64,000 nucleotides of DNA from an uncultured Mediterranea sp. (GCA_945831575.1 CAMACX010000007.1:1-64000); one strand, 5' to 3'. Positions 32,901 to 42,115 are shown, counted from the first letter of the stretch. A program made the numbers and translations. Notes: generated from the letters alone by a model not told the origin.

Positions 32901-34817
32901 TTATTTCTTATCCAGCGCCTCAAAACAGGAATTCTTACTGATAAATTCGGGTACAATATCCTTCATCGCAGCTACGATTTTCATCTGGTCATAGGTGTAG
33001 CTGATGTCAATCAGATGCTGGATACGCTCCTTCACTTCATCGTAGTCGTACTCACGGACGTTGGCTATCATGATCTTGTCATGATAGGTGGGTTTGGTCA
33101 GTTCCTTGACGTTGAGCAGCTCCTCATAGAGCTTCTCGCCGTGACGAAGTCCAGTGAACTCAATCTTCACATCGGTCCGTCCCGACAGACTAATCATACG
33201 CTTGGCAAGGTCCACAATCTTCACCGGTTTGCCCATGTCGAAGATGTAGATTTCACCACCGTTGCCCATGCTGCCTGCCTCAAGCACAAGCCGGCAAGCT
33301 TCAGGGATGGTCATGAAGTAACGGATAATCTCCGGATGAGTCACCGTGACAGGCCCACCACGCTGTATCTGGTCGCGGAAGCGAGGTATCACCGAACCGT
33401 TGGAACCCAACACGTTGCCAAATCGCGTGGTGATGAACTGCGTCTTGCCACCCTCCTTCATGATTTTTTTTGCCAGCGACTGGACATAGATTTCGCAGAT
33501 ACGCTTTGAGCAACCCATCACGTTGGTGGGGTTCACCGCCTTGTCTGTCGAGATCATTACAAACTTCTCAGCTCCATACTTCACGGCCAAATCGGCCAGT
33601 GTGCGTGTGCCGAACACATTAATCTGTATGGACTCACTCACATTGTCCTCCATCATGGGCACATGCTTATAGGCAGCGGCATGGAAGATGTATTGCGGCT
33701 GAAACTCACGGAAGATAGCCTCCATGCGGGTAGGATTGGCAATATCTGCAATGATAGTGACTGCATCAATGTCACGCCACCGGTCTTGCAGCTCCAGACG
33801 GATATCGTGCAGCGGGGTCTCCGCCTGATCTACCAGAATCAGTTTATAGGGATTAAACGAAGCCACTTGACGCATGATCTCACTACCAATCGAACCGGCC
33901 GCACCGGTAATCATCACCCGCTTGCCCTCCAGATGAGAGGCCACTTTGTGGATGTCAATCTGTATAGGATCACGCTGCAACAGGTCCTCAATCTGGATTT
34001 CCTTAATCTGTGTCGCATTAAGCTGACCATTCCACTCGCTGATGGGTGGAGCAGAGAGCAACTTGATGTTATGGGAGAGCATGCGGTCAGCAAAGTCGCT
34101 GTTCTTGAGTTCGCCCATCTTGGCCGGTGAGATAATGACAGTCTGCACGTCACGCTCCATGAGACAATCCAGCAGATTATCATCATTGGCATAGACCTTG
34201 ACACCCATCATGACCTTGTCAACCAGCTCAGCCTCATCAGCGATAAACCCACGCAGACGGTAATGGTTACTCAGTGACACACGCATTGCCTTGGCAATGT
34301 TGACACCAGCCTCTTTCGCTCCATAGATAAAGACATTGGCGCTGTGGGAGCCATCAAAATTGATGCGCTCGAAAAGCATCTTCACCACGATGCGCGAGCA
34401 GGCCATGATGGCAAAACTGATGATATAACCCATGAAAAGCACACTGACCGGAGCAACCAACACGCTAAAGAGAGTCTCCAGAACAAAGCTCAGCACCATC
34501 AGCAATGAGAATGAAACTGACAACGCTACAAAGATACGCATGATATCCACGAAAGAGGAAAATCTCAATACGTTGGAGTAAGTCTTAAATATCTTGAAGC
34601 TGAGCAAATTGACCAGAACTGCCCAAATTATCGTACGATCAATGGTTGAAGTTTCCAGAAAAATACTTCTGAAGTCATAACGCAACGCATAGGCCATCAA
34701 GCAGGAGAGGACAATAATGAGCACATCAAATAGCAAAATCGTCCAAATCGGCAAGACCTTGCTTGACAGATATCGATGAATTACATTCTTCTTCATTAGA
34801 ATTAATGATTTCTCCAT
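32901..34817 (-). CDS. Membrane nucleoside-diphosphate-sugar 4,6-dehydratase (FlaA1/CapD/PglF type)
   Basis: Probable UDP-HexNAc 4,6-dehydratase feeding capsule or glycoprotein sugar synthesis. The 638-residue protein has four N-terminal membrane helices, then an extra Rossmann-like domain (DGSHSANVFIYGAKEAGVNIAKAM). The main SDR domain has the NAD motif VMITGAAGSIGSEI. The catalytic stretch is STDKAVNPTNVMGCSKR: Met replaces the usual SDR Tyr, as in the PglF/FlaA1 dehydratases, so it is not a defect. YFMTIPEACRLVLEAGSMGNGGEIYIFDMGKPVKI follows. ATG 34817 is chosen because the transcript starts near 34840; ATG 34796, with GGAGA upstream, is an alternative. No glycan cluster adjoins it. Confidence 0.92.
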   Translation of the reverse strand: MEKSLILMKKNVIHRYLSSKVLPIWTILLFDVLIIVLSCLMAYALRYDFRSIFLETSTIDRTIIWAVLVNLLSFKIFKTYSNVLRFSSFVDIMRIFVALSVSFSLLMVLSFVLETLFSVLVAPVSVLFMGYIISFAIMACSRIVVKMLFERINFDGSHSANVFIYGAKEAGVNIAKAMRVSLSNHYRLRGFIADEAELVDKVMMGVKVYANDDNLLDCLMERDVQTVIISPAKMGELKNSDFADRMLSHNIKLLSAPPISEWNGQLNATQIKEIQIEDLLQRDPIQIDIHKVASHLEGKRVMITGAAGSIGSEIMRQVASFNPYKLILVDQAETPLHDIRLELQDRWRDIDAVTIIADIANPTRMEAIFREFQPQYIFHAAAYKHVPMMEDNVSESIQINVFGTRTLADLAVKYGAEKFVMISTDKAVNPTNVMGCSKRICEIYVQSLAKKIMKEGGKTQFITTRFGNVLGSNGSVIPRFRDQIQRGGPVTVTHPEIIRYFMTIPEACRLVLEAGSMGNGGEIYIFDMGKPVKIVDLAKRMISLSGRTDVKIEFTGLRHGEKLYEELLNVKELTKPTYHDKIMIANVREYDYDEVKERIQHLIDISYTYDQMKIVAAMKDIVPEFISKNSCFEALDKK

Positions 34818-34847
34818 AACAAACAAAAAGACACTTTCTATCGGCTG

Positions 34848-34855
34848 CAAAGGTA
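34848..34855 (-). promoter_or_regulatory. -7 element of the dehydratase gene
   Basis: TACCTTTG on the minus strand, an exact consensus. It rules out the in-frame ATG at 34850 as the true start. Confidence 0.5.
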
Positions 34856-34900
34856 CTCTTTATTTGTGAAAGAAAAAAGAAATATATGCAGATTATTTCC

Positions 34901-34959
34901 TATTTTTGCTTAATCCACGCCTTTTAAGCCCTTTTTTCAAAAAGAAAGGTGTACCTTTG
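34901..34959 (+). promoter_or_regulatory. Two tandem -7 elements before folC
   Basis: TATTTTTG (34901-34908) and TACCTTTG (34952-34959) are both exact consensus matches. The second is 25 bases before the folC ATG and is the likelier main promoter. Confidence 0.5.
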
Positions 34960-34984
34960 CACCGTTTTTATAGTTGGATAGATT

Positions 34985-36235
34985 ATGAATTATTCCGAGA
35001 CCATAGCATACCTTTATCAGAGCACTCCGCTCTTCCAGCAGGTGGGAGCCGGAGCATACAAAGAGGGACTTACCAACTCTCTTCTCCTGGACGAACACCT
35101 GGGGCATCCCCACCGTTTGTTCCGTTCGATTCATGTAGCAGGCACCAACGGCAAGGGCTCCTGCTCACACACCTTGGCTGCCATCCTCCAGTCGGCCGGC
35201 TATAAGGTAGGGCTCTATACCTCGCCACACCTAGTAGATTTCCGTGAGCGCATCCGGGTCAATGGCGAACCTGTCAGTCAACAATATGTCATCGACTTCG
35301 TGGAGCGCGAGCGCCCCTTCTTCGAACCGATCCACCCCTCCTTCTTCGAGCTGACCACGGCGATGGCCTTCCGCTATTTTGCCGACCAGCAGGTTGATGT
35401 GGCTGTGATTGAAGTAGGGTTGGGCGGTCGATTGGACTGTACCAATCTGATCAATCCCGACCTGTGTATCATCACCAACATCAGTTTCGACCACACGCAG
35501 TTCCTAGGTAGCACACTCGCTGCCATTGCCCGGGAGAAGGCGGGCATCATCAAGCCCCACACCCCGGTGGTCATCGGAGAAGTACTGGAGGAGACGCGCC
35601 CTGTGTTTGAAGCTCAGGCTCAACAGATGGAAGCCCCCATCTACTTTGCAGAGGAGCAACCGTCATGCTATTCCGATGTGGAGATGGAATTGAAGGGAAG
35701 CTACCAGCAGAAGAACCGGGTGACCGTCTTGGCCGCCATCCCCCTGCTACAGCAGGCAGGGTACCGCATAGGCGAGACAGAGGTTCGCAAAGGGTTTGCC
35801 CAAGTCACTGAGCTTACCGGATTGCAAGGACGTTGGCAACAGCTGCAAGACTCTCCCCGCCTGGTCTGCGACACCGGACACAATGTAGGAGGCATCAGCT
35901 ACGTGGCTGAGCAGCTCAAGCAGCAGCCGTACCGCACACTGCGCATGGTGATGGGGATGGTCAACGACAAAGACATCCGGGGCGTGCTGGCCCTGTTGCC
36001 CCGAGAAGCCGTCTATTACTTCACACAGGCCAGCGTGAAACGTGCCCTGCCCGTGGAGGAGTTTGCCCATTTAGCCACAGAGGCCGGCTTGCAGGGACAG
36101 TGCTACCCTGACGTTCCCTCGGCTGTACAGGCTGCACAAAAAGAGAGCCTCCCCGAAGACTTCATCTTCGTGGGAGGCAGCAGTTACATTGTGGCCGACC
36201 TGTTAACGTGCCGCGATGCACTCAATCTCCACTAA
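34985..36235 (+). CDS. folC: Folylpolyglutamate synthase / dihydrofolate synthase
   Basis: Adds glutamate to dihydropteroate or folates using ATP. The 416-residue Mur-ligase-fold protein shows VAGTNGKGSCSHTLAAIL (P-loop), YTSPHLVDFRERIRVNG, FFELTTAMAFRYFADQQVDVAVIEVGLGGRLDCTN, FDHTQFLGSTLAAIAREKAGIIK (with the carbamylated Lys), RVTVLAAI and DTGHNVGG. Its end overlaps the end of convergent ridA by 33 bases. Single-gene plus-strand unit. Confidence 0.96.
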   Translation: MNYSETIAYLYQSTPLFQQVGAGAYKEGLTNSLLLDEHLGHPHRLFRSIHVAGTNGKGSCSHTLAAILQSAGYKVGLYTSPHLVDFRERIRVNGEPVSQQYVIDFVERERPFFEPIHPSFFELTTAMAFRYFADQQVDVAVIEVGLGGRLDCTNLINPDLCIITNISFDHTQFLGSTLAAIAREKAGIIKPHTPVVIGEVLEETRPVFEAQAQQMEAPIYFAEEQPSCYSDVEMELKGSYQQKNRVTVLAAIPLLQQAGYRIGETEVRKGFAQVTELTGLQGRWQQLQDSPRLVCDTGHNVGGISYVAEQLKQQPYRTLRMVMGMVNDKDIRGVLALLPREAVYYFTQASVKRALPVEEFAHLATEAGLQGQCYPDVPSAVQAAQKESLPEDFIFVGGSSYIVADLLTCRDALNLH

Positions 36236-36577
36236 GGCATCCTTGGGCAGCGCCTTAACAGCCACAGCCGAACGGGCAGGGCATGCTCCCTCGAAATAAG
36301 TGGCATACACCTTATTCATCTCGGCAAAGAGCGACATGTCGGCCAGGAATACGGTGGTCTTCACGATGTGAGCCATCTCCAGACCGGCAGCTCCGAGGAT
36401 GTGCTTGACATTCTCCAACGACTGACGGGCCTGGGCTTCAATGCCCTCGGCCATCAGACCGGTTGCTTCATCGATAGGCAACTGACCAGAAACAAACACC
36501 ATGCCATTGGCTTCAATAGCCTGACTGTAAGGCCCGATAGCACCGGGCGCTTTCTCACTACAAATGACTTTCTTCAT
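36203..36577 (-). CDS. ridA: RidA-family reactive imine deaminase
   Basis: Hydrolyses reactive enamine/imine intermediates such as 2-aminoacrylate from PLP enzymes. The 124-residue protein has the family signatures GPYSQAIEANGMVFVSGQLP, the substrate-binding Arg in CPARSAVAVKALP, and VEIECIAA with the conserved Glu. ATG 36577 gives the usual length. It is the last gene of the dnaN-to-ridA run and shares its final 33 bases with folC on the other strand. Confidence 0.95.
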   Translation of the reverse strand: MKKVICSEKAPGAIGPYSQAIEANGMVFVSGQLPIDEATGLMAEGIEAQARQSLENVKHILGAAGLEMAHIVKTTVFLADMSLFAEMNKVYATYFEGACPARSAVAVKALPKDALVEIECIAAR

Positions 36578-36621
36578 ACTAGTTTTATACAATTAATTTG
36601 AAATATTCATAGAATACTTTA

Positions 36622-36656
36622 TCACTTATCACTAATCACTAATCACTACTTACTAC
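36622..36656. repeat. Heptanucleotide tandem repeat (TCACTAA)n
   Basis: Five contiguous 7-bp units: TCACTTA, TCACTAA, TCACTAA, TCACTAC, TTACTAC. The last covers the stop codon of the TPR gene. This is the clearest member of the second heptamer family. Confidence 0.7.
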
Positions 36657-38368
36657 TTGCAATGCTTCTCGATGAGGGCCTCAGCATTGGGATCTCCCAG
36701 GGCTATTGCTTTCTCAAAGCAGCTGCGAGCCTCGGCCTTCTTCTTCATCTGCACGTAGGCTAACCCCATCAGTCGGTGAGCTTCCGCGTACTTTTCATCA
36801 AGGGCTATGGCCTCCTGAAGCAACCTGATGGCCTCCTCGTTGCGGTCAATACGAATATTAGCCACAGCCAATTCCGCACGGTAGGTCAGTTCCTTGGGAT
36901 TCAATTCGATGGCTTTGGCGTAGTCATCTAACGCACGCTGGTACTGACGTGACTGCAAGGCTGCATCAGCACGGTAACTGTAGAAGACATCGTTCACCTG
37001 ACCGTTGACAGCCTGGAAATAGGCATCATAATCAACCACGGCTCCACGAGCCTGTTTGGCTCTCATACGGGCTTGTGCCCGTTCGAGCAGGAAAGGAGCC
37101 GCCTCAGCCGTGTATGGGGCCGTGAAGCGAGCCACACAACTGTCCATAAGAGCCACCACCTCTGCGGCCGGAGCCTCCATCAGCTCCTTGGTCTTAGCCG
37201 CATTAAAGAAACTGGTAGGCGAAGCCATCGGCGAGGCATTGACTGCCTCGTAGGCCACAAGGGCTTCAGCATAATGCTTCAGAGCAAACTGTAGGTCACC
37301 CTCCAGCTGCCGGTAGAGCGGCAACGGATTGATGCTGATGGCCTGTTGCAACTCGCCTAATGCCTTCTCGTAGCTCCAATCCTTATACGCCTTTCCACCG
37401 CTAATCAGGTAATTGTAGAGTAACTTAGCCCGCTCGTAGCGTACCTCCTCCTGTCTGGTGCCCACACTCAATGCCTTGTCCATATCCTCTTCGGCCCGCT
37501 TCATCGCTTCCTCATCGGTAGCTGTAACCATACGCTGCCCTGCCCGGCGCAGGTAGCCCTCGGCACTGTTGGGATATTGGGCAACGAAAGCATCCAGCAT
37601 CTCCAGATAACGCTCCGGTGCAAGCTGGGTAGAAGCCATATAGAGACTCACAAGGGCCTGCTCCTCGGTATCAGGAAGGGCCTTCCGAATACCCACTCCC
37701 TGCAGAGCCACATCCATCAGAGCAAAGGGGGTTATCTTCAAGTCCATTGCAAAACGGGCATCCATGGCATAGCTGGTCGTGGCCGTGTCAGGACCGCTGG
37801 CACGCTGGGCCAGACCAAACACCTGCCCCTCTGCTGTCATCAAAGGACAGCTCACCATCTTCTCCTTCAGCGGAAGTGCGAGGGTAAAGTAGCCATACTC
37901 GCCTTGCGCCTTGTCCTCAGCCTGCAGGGTACCTTGCGTAAAGGTGCGGCTCTTCTGCGTGGAGTAAGGGAGTAGATAGACCGTGCTCCCCACGGCAGGC
38001 TTCTGAGCTGCCAGGACAAGGGGCGTTATCTTTTTGGGTATCTGCACCTTGAATTTAATCACATCAAACAGTTCGTTGGCTCCAAGGATGCACTCCACGG
38101 GCATCTGAACTCCTTGCGTATTGATGGCAACAGCACGAAAGGCGCCACGGAACAGTGCATAATCAGACAGCGCCACGCCCTCCTCACTGACGAAGAAAGC
38201 ATTGCCCGTACCCTTGATGTGCCCCTCGGCATCGTAGGTGATGACAGAGAAAACGGCCTGACGCGCCTTCTCCATCCACTTCGGAGCCTGAGCCTGTAGT
38301 TGAGAGACTGACAGCACGCAAGCCAAGGCTACCATCAGTCGGATAAATCGTTGTTTCATTCTATTCAT
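36653..38368 (-). CDS. Secreted TPR protein with a degenerate trypsin-like domain
   Basis: A 571-residue exported protein (signal peptide ending SQLQAQ). Residues ~30-230 look like a chymotrypsin/HtrA fold: GTGNAFFVSEEGVALSD where HtrA has GSGFxI...TNxHV, Asp102 in FDVIKFKV at the usual Asp position, and EKMVSCPLMTAEGQVFGL where GNSGGPL is expected. The His is missing and the Ser motif is lost, so it is probably not a protease. From ~250 to the end there are tetratricopeptide repeats (EKALGELQQAISINPLP, RALDDYAKAIELNPKELTYRAELA, EEAIRLLQEAIALDEKYAEAHRLMGLAYVQ, EARSCFEKAIALGDPNAEAL). It likely acts as a periplasmic binding scaffold. Confidence 0.85.
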   Translation of the reverse strand: MNRMKQRFIRLMVALACVLSVSQLQAQAPKWMEKARQAVFSVITYDAEGHIKGTGNAFFVSEEGVALSDYALFRGAFRAVAINTQGVQMPVECILGANELFDVIKFKVQIPKKITPLVLAAQKPAVGSTVYLLPYSTQKSRTFTQGTLQAEDKAQGEYGYFTLALPLKEKMVSCPLMTAEGQVFGLAQRASGPDTATTSYAMDARFAMDLKITPFALMDVALQGVGIRKALPDTEEQALVSLYMASTQLAPERYLEMLDAFVAQYPNSAEGYLRRAGQRMVTATDEEAMKRAEEDMDKALSVGTRQEEVRYERAKLLYNYLISGGKAYKDWSYEKALGELQQAISINPLPLYRQLEGDLQFALKHYAEALVAYEAVNASPMASPTSFFNAAKTKELMEAPAAEVVALMDSCVARFTAPYTAEAAPFLLERAQARMRAKQARGAVVDYDAYFQAVNGQVNDVFYSYRADAALQSRQYQRALDDYAKAIELNPKELTYRAELAVANIRIDRNEEAIRLLQEAIALDEKYAEAHRLMGLAYVQMKKKAEARSCFEKAIALGDPNAEALIEKHCK

Positions 38369-38399
38369 TCTTGATTAGTAATTTCATCTATAATAAAGG

Positions 38400-39161
38400 T
38401 CACTCCTCCCCTCCCCTATTAAGAGGGACTGAAGGGGTCTTTGTCTTGATTGCTTCATAAATCAGGATACCAGCAGCGACCGAGACGTTGAGTGACTCGA
38501 TAGTGCCATGCATCGGTATCTTCACCCACTCATCGCAAAGCGCCAGGTTGTCGTACGACACTCCTTTATCCTCGGCCCCCATGATGATGCAAAGCGGACC
38601 GCTGTAATCAGCCTGGGTGTAGTCATAATCCCCCTTCTCAGTGGCCGCAATGAGGCGGAAACCGCTCTCCTTGAGGTAGCGCAACGTGCTGGTGAGGTTC
38701 AACTCACGGCATACAGGCAACTTATGCAACGCTCCGGCGGAGGTCTTGATGGCATCGGCATTGACCGACACGCTGTCACGGTTGGGAATAAGGATGGCAT
38801 CTACACCGGCACACTCGCAAGTGCGGGCGATAGCTCCAAAGTTACGCACATCAGTCACTCCATCGAGCGCGATAAAGAAGGGGTTGCGGCCCTGCTCAAA
38901 GAGGAAGGGCACCAGCTGTTCGGCAAGTTGGTAGGTGACGGGCGAGATGAAGGCTACCACCCCTTGGTGATTCTTCTTCGTGATGCGGTTGAGCCGCTCC
39001 ACAGGTACACGCTGCACCGGGATGGTTGTCCCCTTGAGCGCGGCAAAGAGTTCCTTCGAGAGGTCACTCTGGATGTCCCTCTTCACCAAAATCTTATCAA
39101 TCTCTTTTCCGGCTTGCAGGGCTTCAATCACCGCCCGCACGCCAAATATCATTTCATTCAT
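38400..39161 (-). CDS. rlmB: 23S rRNA (guanosine-2'-O-)-methyltransferase RlmB family
   Basis: SpoU/TrmH-type enzyme methylating the ribose of G2251 in the peptidyl-transferase P loop. The 253-residue protein has an N-terminal substrate-binding domain (MIFGVRAVIEALQAGKEIDKIL, HQGVVAFISP) and a SPOUT knot. Motif 1 is LDGVTDVRNFGAIARTCECAGVDAILIP, motif 2 CIIMGAEDKGV, and motif 3 IPMHGTIESLNVSVAAGILIYE. Start at ATG 39161; ATG 39152 is also possible. A TrmH tRNA role is less likely given the family order of motifs. Confidence 0.92.
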   Translation of the reverse strand: MNEMIFGVRAVIEALQAGKEIDKILVKRDIQSDLSKELFAALKGTTIPVQRVPVERLNRITKKNHQGVVAFISPVTYQLAEQLVPFLFEQGRNPFFIALDGVTDVRNFGAIARTCECAGVDAILIPNRDSVSVNADAIKTSAGALHKLPVCRELNLTSTLRYLKESGFRLIAATEKGDYDYTQADYSGPLCIIMGAEDKGVSYDNLALCDEWVKIPMHGTIESLNVSVAAGILIYEAIKTKTPSVPLNRGGEE

Positions 39162-39192
39162 TCCAATAGTTATTCGTTTCAAGATAAGAACG

Positions 39193-40851
39193 TCAATATT
39201 TCAGCAACGCTTTGGCATTGGCCAGGGCGGCTTCTGTCAGGGTAGCACCGCTCAACATGTGGGCTATCTCCTCAACCCGTTCCTCGGGGGTGAGGCAGCG
39301 GATATGGCTGTTGGTCTCGGTGTCGCTATCCTCCTTATAGACCTTATAATGCACAGCACCACGAGCCGCAATCTGCGGCAAGTGGGTGATACTGATTACC
39401 TGGCGGTCGTTTTTACCCATCTCCTGCATGATGTCCGCCATGCGGTCGGCAATCTCGCCCGACACGCCGGTGTCAATCTCATCAAAGATGATGGTAGGCA
39501 ATTTCACGGCTCCTGCTATCATCGCCTTGAGCGAGAGCATGACACGCGCCGTCTCACCTCCCGAAGCCACACTGGAGATACTCTGTAGGTGAGCATTCTT
39601 ATTGGCCGAAAAGAGGAAATTGACCGTATCCATACCGTGAGAACCGGGCTCCTTGCGATGTCCCATCTCGACCACAAAGCGCACGTTGGGCATACCCAGC
39701 AGAGCCAGACGTCCTACAATCTCCTGCTCCACCCAACCGGCGGCCTGGCGACGCACCTCACTGAGCCTTTCAGCCTGCTCCATCACCTGCATACGGCTCT
39801 GCTCCACCTCAGCCGTCAGGGCCTCAATGCGGTCATCACCCTCAGTAAGCAGCGACAACTTCCGCTCAAAGCCCTCCATCAGTGCGATAAGCGCGGCCAC
39901 ACTCTCCACACGGTGTTTCTTCTGGAGTGTGTAGATCAGATTGAGCCGTTCGTTCACCTCCTCCATCCGCTCCGGATTATACTCCACCTGTTCCTCCTGC
40001 ATGGAGGCCTCCTGGGCAATGTCCTTCAACTCAATGTAGCTACTCTCCAGGCGCGAAGCCAGCTCCTCTGCCGGGGCATAGACCCCTGCCATGCCTGTAA
40101 GCGTGTGCATCACTTCCTTGAGCTGAGCGATCACACCCCCTTCATCGCCTTCGAGCAACTGAGCCGACTTATAGAGGCCCGCCTTAATCTCCTCAGCATG
40201 ACTCAGCATCTCCGCCTCCTGCTCCAGAGCCTCCTGCTCACCATCAGAGAGACGGGCATCGCTGAGTTGCTCCCACTGGAAGCGGAGATAGTCTTCTTCA
40301 CTTCGGTCACGCCGCAGAGCCTCCTGTAGTTCATCCAGCTCGGCACGGAGCTTGCGCCAGCGGTTATAGCGCAGGGTGTATTCCTCCAGGGCCTTGTCGT
40401 TGTGCCCCAGCAGATCAAGCACGTTGAGCTGGAAGCCCTCCTTGTCGAGCAGCAGGTTCTGATGCTGCGAATGGATATCAATGAGCTGTTCGCCCAGCTC
40501 CTTCATCAAGGCGAGGGGTGCAGGCGTGTCGTTGATGAATCCACGGCTCTTACCCGAAGCATAGAGCTCGCGGCGCAAGATGCACTCCTCGTCATACTCC
40601 AGGCCGTGCTCCTCAAAGAAGGGCTTCATCCCATAAGCGCCCACGGCAAAGTGAGCCTCGATTATGCACTTAGAGGCTCCTCGACGGATGGACTTGACAT
40701 CAGCCCTTTGTCCAAGCAGTAACCCGATTGCACCCAGAAGGATAGACTTTCCCGCACCGGTCTCGCCGGTGATGACCGAAAATCCCCCCTGCAAGGTGAT
40801 GTCAAGTTGCTCGATGAGCGCGTAATTCTGTATATAGAGAGTTGTGAGCAT
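39193..40851 (-). CDS. recN: DNA repair ATPase RecN
   Basis: SMC-like protein recruited to DNA double-strand breaks. The 552-residue protein starts at the conserved MLTTLYIQNYALIEQLDI. Walker A is ITGETGAGKSILLGAIGLLLG. A long coiled coil with a short hinge follows, then the ABC signature SVASGGETARVMLSLKAMI and Walker B LPTIIFDEIDTGVSG, then DRQVISITHLPQIAARG. It lies 33 bases after coaBC. Confidence 0.96.
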   Translation of the reverse strand: MLTTLYIQNYALIEQLDITLQGGFSVITGETGAGKSILLGAIGLLLGQRADVKSIRRGASKCIIEAHFAVGAYGMKPFFEEHGLEYDEECILRRELYASGKSRGFINDTPAPLALMKELGEQLIDIHSQHQNLLLDKEGFQLNVLDLLGHNDKALEEYTLRYNRWRKLRAELDELQEALRRDRSEEDYLRFQWEQLSDARLSDGEQEALEQEAEMLSHAEEIKAGLYKSAQLLEGDEGGVIAQLKEVMHTLTGMAGVYAPAEELASRLESSYIELKDIAQEASMQEEQVEYNPERMEEVNERLNLIYTLQKKHRVESVAALIALMEGFERKLSLLTEGDDRIEALTAEVEQSRMQVMEQAERLSEVRRQAAGWVEQEIVGRLALLGMPNVRFVVEMGHRKEPGSHGMDTVNFLFSANKNAHLQSISSVASGGETARVMLSLKAMIAGAVKLPTIIFDEIDTGVSGEIADRMADIMQEMGKNDRQVISITHLPQIAARGAVHYKVYKEDSDTETNSHIRCLTPEERVEEIAHMLSGATLTEAALANAKALLKY

Positions 40852-40884
40852 ACACTTGTTCTATGATTATGATTCAGCTAGCCG

Positions 40885-42096
40885 TCATTTGAGCCGTCGG
40901 GCCATTTCATCCACGATGTCGCGTGCCACCTCCTCCTTGCTCTTGAGCGGGAAGTCACGCTGGCTCTCGGCATCAATCAGGGTAATCTTGTTGGTATCGC
41001 AGCGGAATCCGGCTCCCTTGTCCTCCAGGGAATTGAGAACAATGAAGTCTAACCGCTTGCGCGTCAGCTTCTCCAAAGCGTGCTCGCGGGCATTGCAAGT
41101 CTCCAAGGCAAAGCCTACCAGTAATTGGCCGGCAGTCTTGATACAGCCCAAAGCGGCAGCAATATCCTGCGTAGGCTCCAGACGGAGCGTCATCTCACCG
41201 GTGCGTTCGCGCTTGATTTTCTCCTCAGCCACGACAGCAGGCGTGTAGTCGGCCACGGCGGCCGAAAGGATGGCAGCACGACAGCGAGGGAACCACTCCA
41301 TGGTAGCCTCGTACATCTGCTTGGCGCTCTCCACATTGATGCGTCGCGTGGGAGGGAAATAAGTCTTTCGTTCCACCGGGCCCGCGACGAGAGTTACCTC
41401 AGCACCACGGGCAGTACATTCGTCGGCAAGGGCAAAGCCCATCTTACCCGACGAGTAGTTGCCGATGAAGCGCACAGGGTCCATCTTCTCGAAGGTGGGT
41501 CCTGCGGTGATGAGCACGTGCTCTCCGCGCAGGTCGCCATCACGACGGGCGAAGAAGAGCTCCAGGTGACGCATGATCTCCTCCGGCTCCTCCATGCGTC
41601 CCTTACCCACCAGGTGACTGGCCAGTTCGCCCTCTGCAGGCTCGATGATGTGATTGCCATACGAGCGCAGCAGGTCGAGGTTGGCCTGCGTGGAGGGGTG
41701 GGCATACATGTCGAGGTCCATAGCCGGTGCCACAAAGACGGGTGCCTTGGCCGAAAGATAGGTGGTGATGAGCATGTTGTCGGCCACGCCATGAGCCATC
41801 TTGCCGATGGTAGAGGCAGTGGCAGGGGCAATAAGCATCGCATCAGCCCAGAGGCCGAGATCGACGTGACTGTGCCACGAGCCGTCACGTCCGGAGAAAA
41901 AGTCGGAGATGACAGGTTTGCCAGTCAGCGCCGAGAGGGTGACGGGCGTGATAAACTCCTTGCCCGCTGGGGTGATGACCACCTGCACCTCAGCCCCGCG
42001 CTTCACCAGTGCCCGGATGAGCAGGCAGGCCTTATAGGCCGCTATGCTGCCCGAGATACCCAGTACGATTTTCTTGCCATTCAGTACGTTTACCAT
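40885..42096 (-). CDS. coaBC: Bifunctional phosphopantothenoylcysteine synthase/decarboxylase
   Basis: Two consecutive steps to coenzyme A. The 403-residue protein has the flavin-binding decarboxylase CoaC first (KIVLGISGSIAAYKA, catalytic His in SWHSHVDLGLWADAMLIAPATA, PAMDLDMY) and the CTP-dependent synthase CoaB second (VLITAGPTFEKMDPVRFIGNYSSGKMG, SAAVADYTP, KIKR, VGFALET, NKITLID). In the segment that in E. coli contains the active-site Cys of CoaC (ACGxxGxGRM) this protein reads ASHLVGKGRM, without Cys. I recall similar replacements in other Bacteroidetes, so activity is probably kept. Confidence 0.95.
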   Translation of the reverse strand: MVNVLNGKKIVLGISGSIAAYKACLLIRALVKRGAEVQVVITPAGKEFITPVTLSALTGKPVISDFFSGRDGSWHSHVDLGLWADAMLIAPATASTIGKMAHGVADNMLITTYLSAKAPVFVAPAMDLDMYAHPSTQANLDLLRSYGNHIIEPAEGELASHLVGKGRMEEPEEIMRHLELFFARRDGDLRGEHVLITAGPTFEKMDPVRFIGNYSSGKMGFALADECTARGAEVTLVAGPVERKTYFPPTRRINVESAKQMYEATMEWFPRCRAAILSAAVADYTPAVVAEEKIKRERTGEMTLRLEPTQDIAAALGCIKTAGQLLVGFALETCNAREHALEKLTRKRLDFIVLNSLEDKGAGFRCDTNKITLIDAESQRDFPLKSKEEVARDIVDEMARRLK

Positions 42097-42115
42097 GTCT
42101 GTATCCTCCCGTGAG

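Noticed and set aside
32901..34817. Catalytic defect in the dehydratase (Met where SDR enzymes have Tyr)
   Set aside because: Met at this place is normal for the PglF/FlaA1 group of 4,6-dehydratases.
41125..42114. Plus-strand open frame of 329 codons
   Set aside because: Antisense to coaBC, with no motif or ribosome-binding site.
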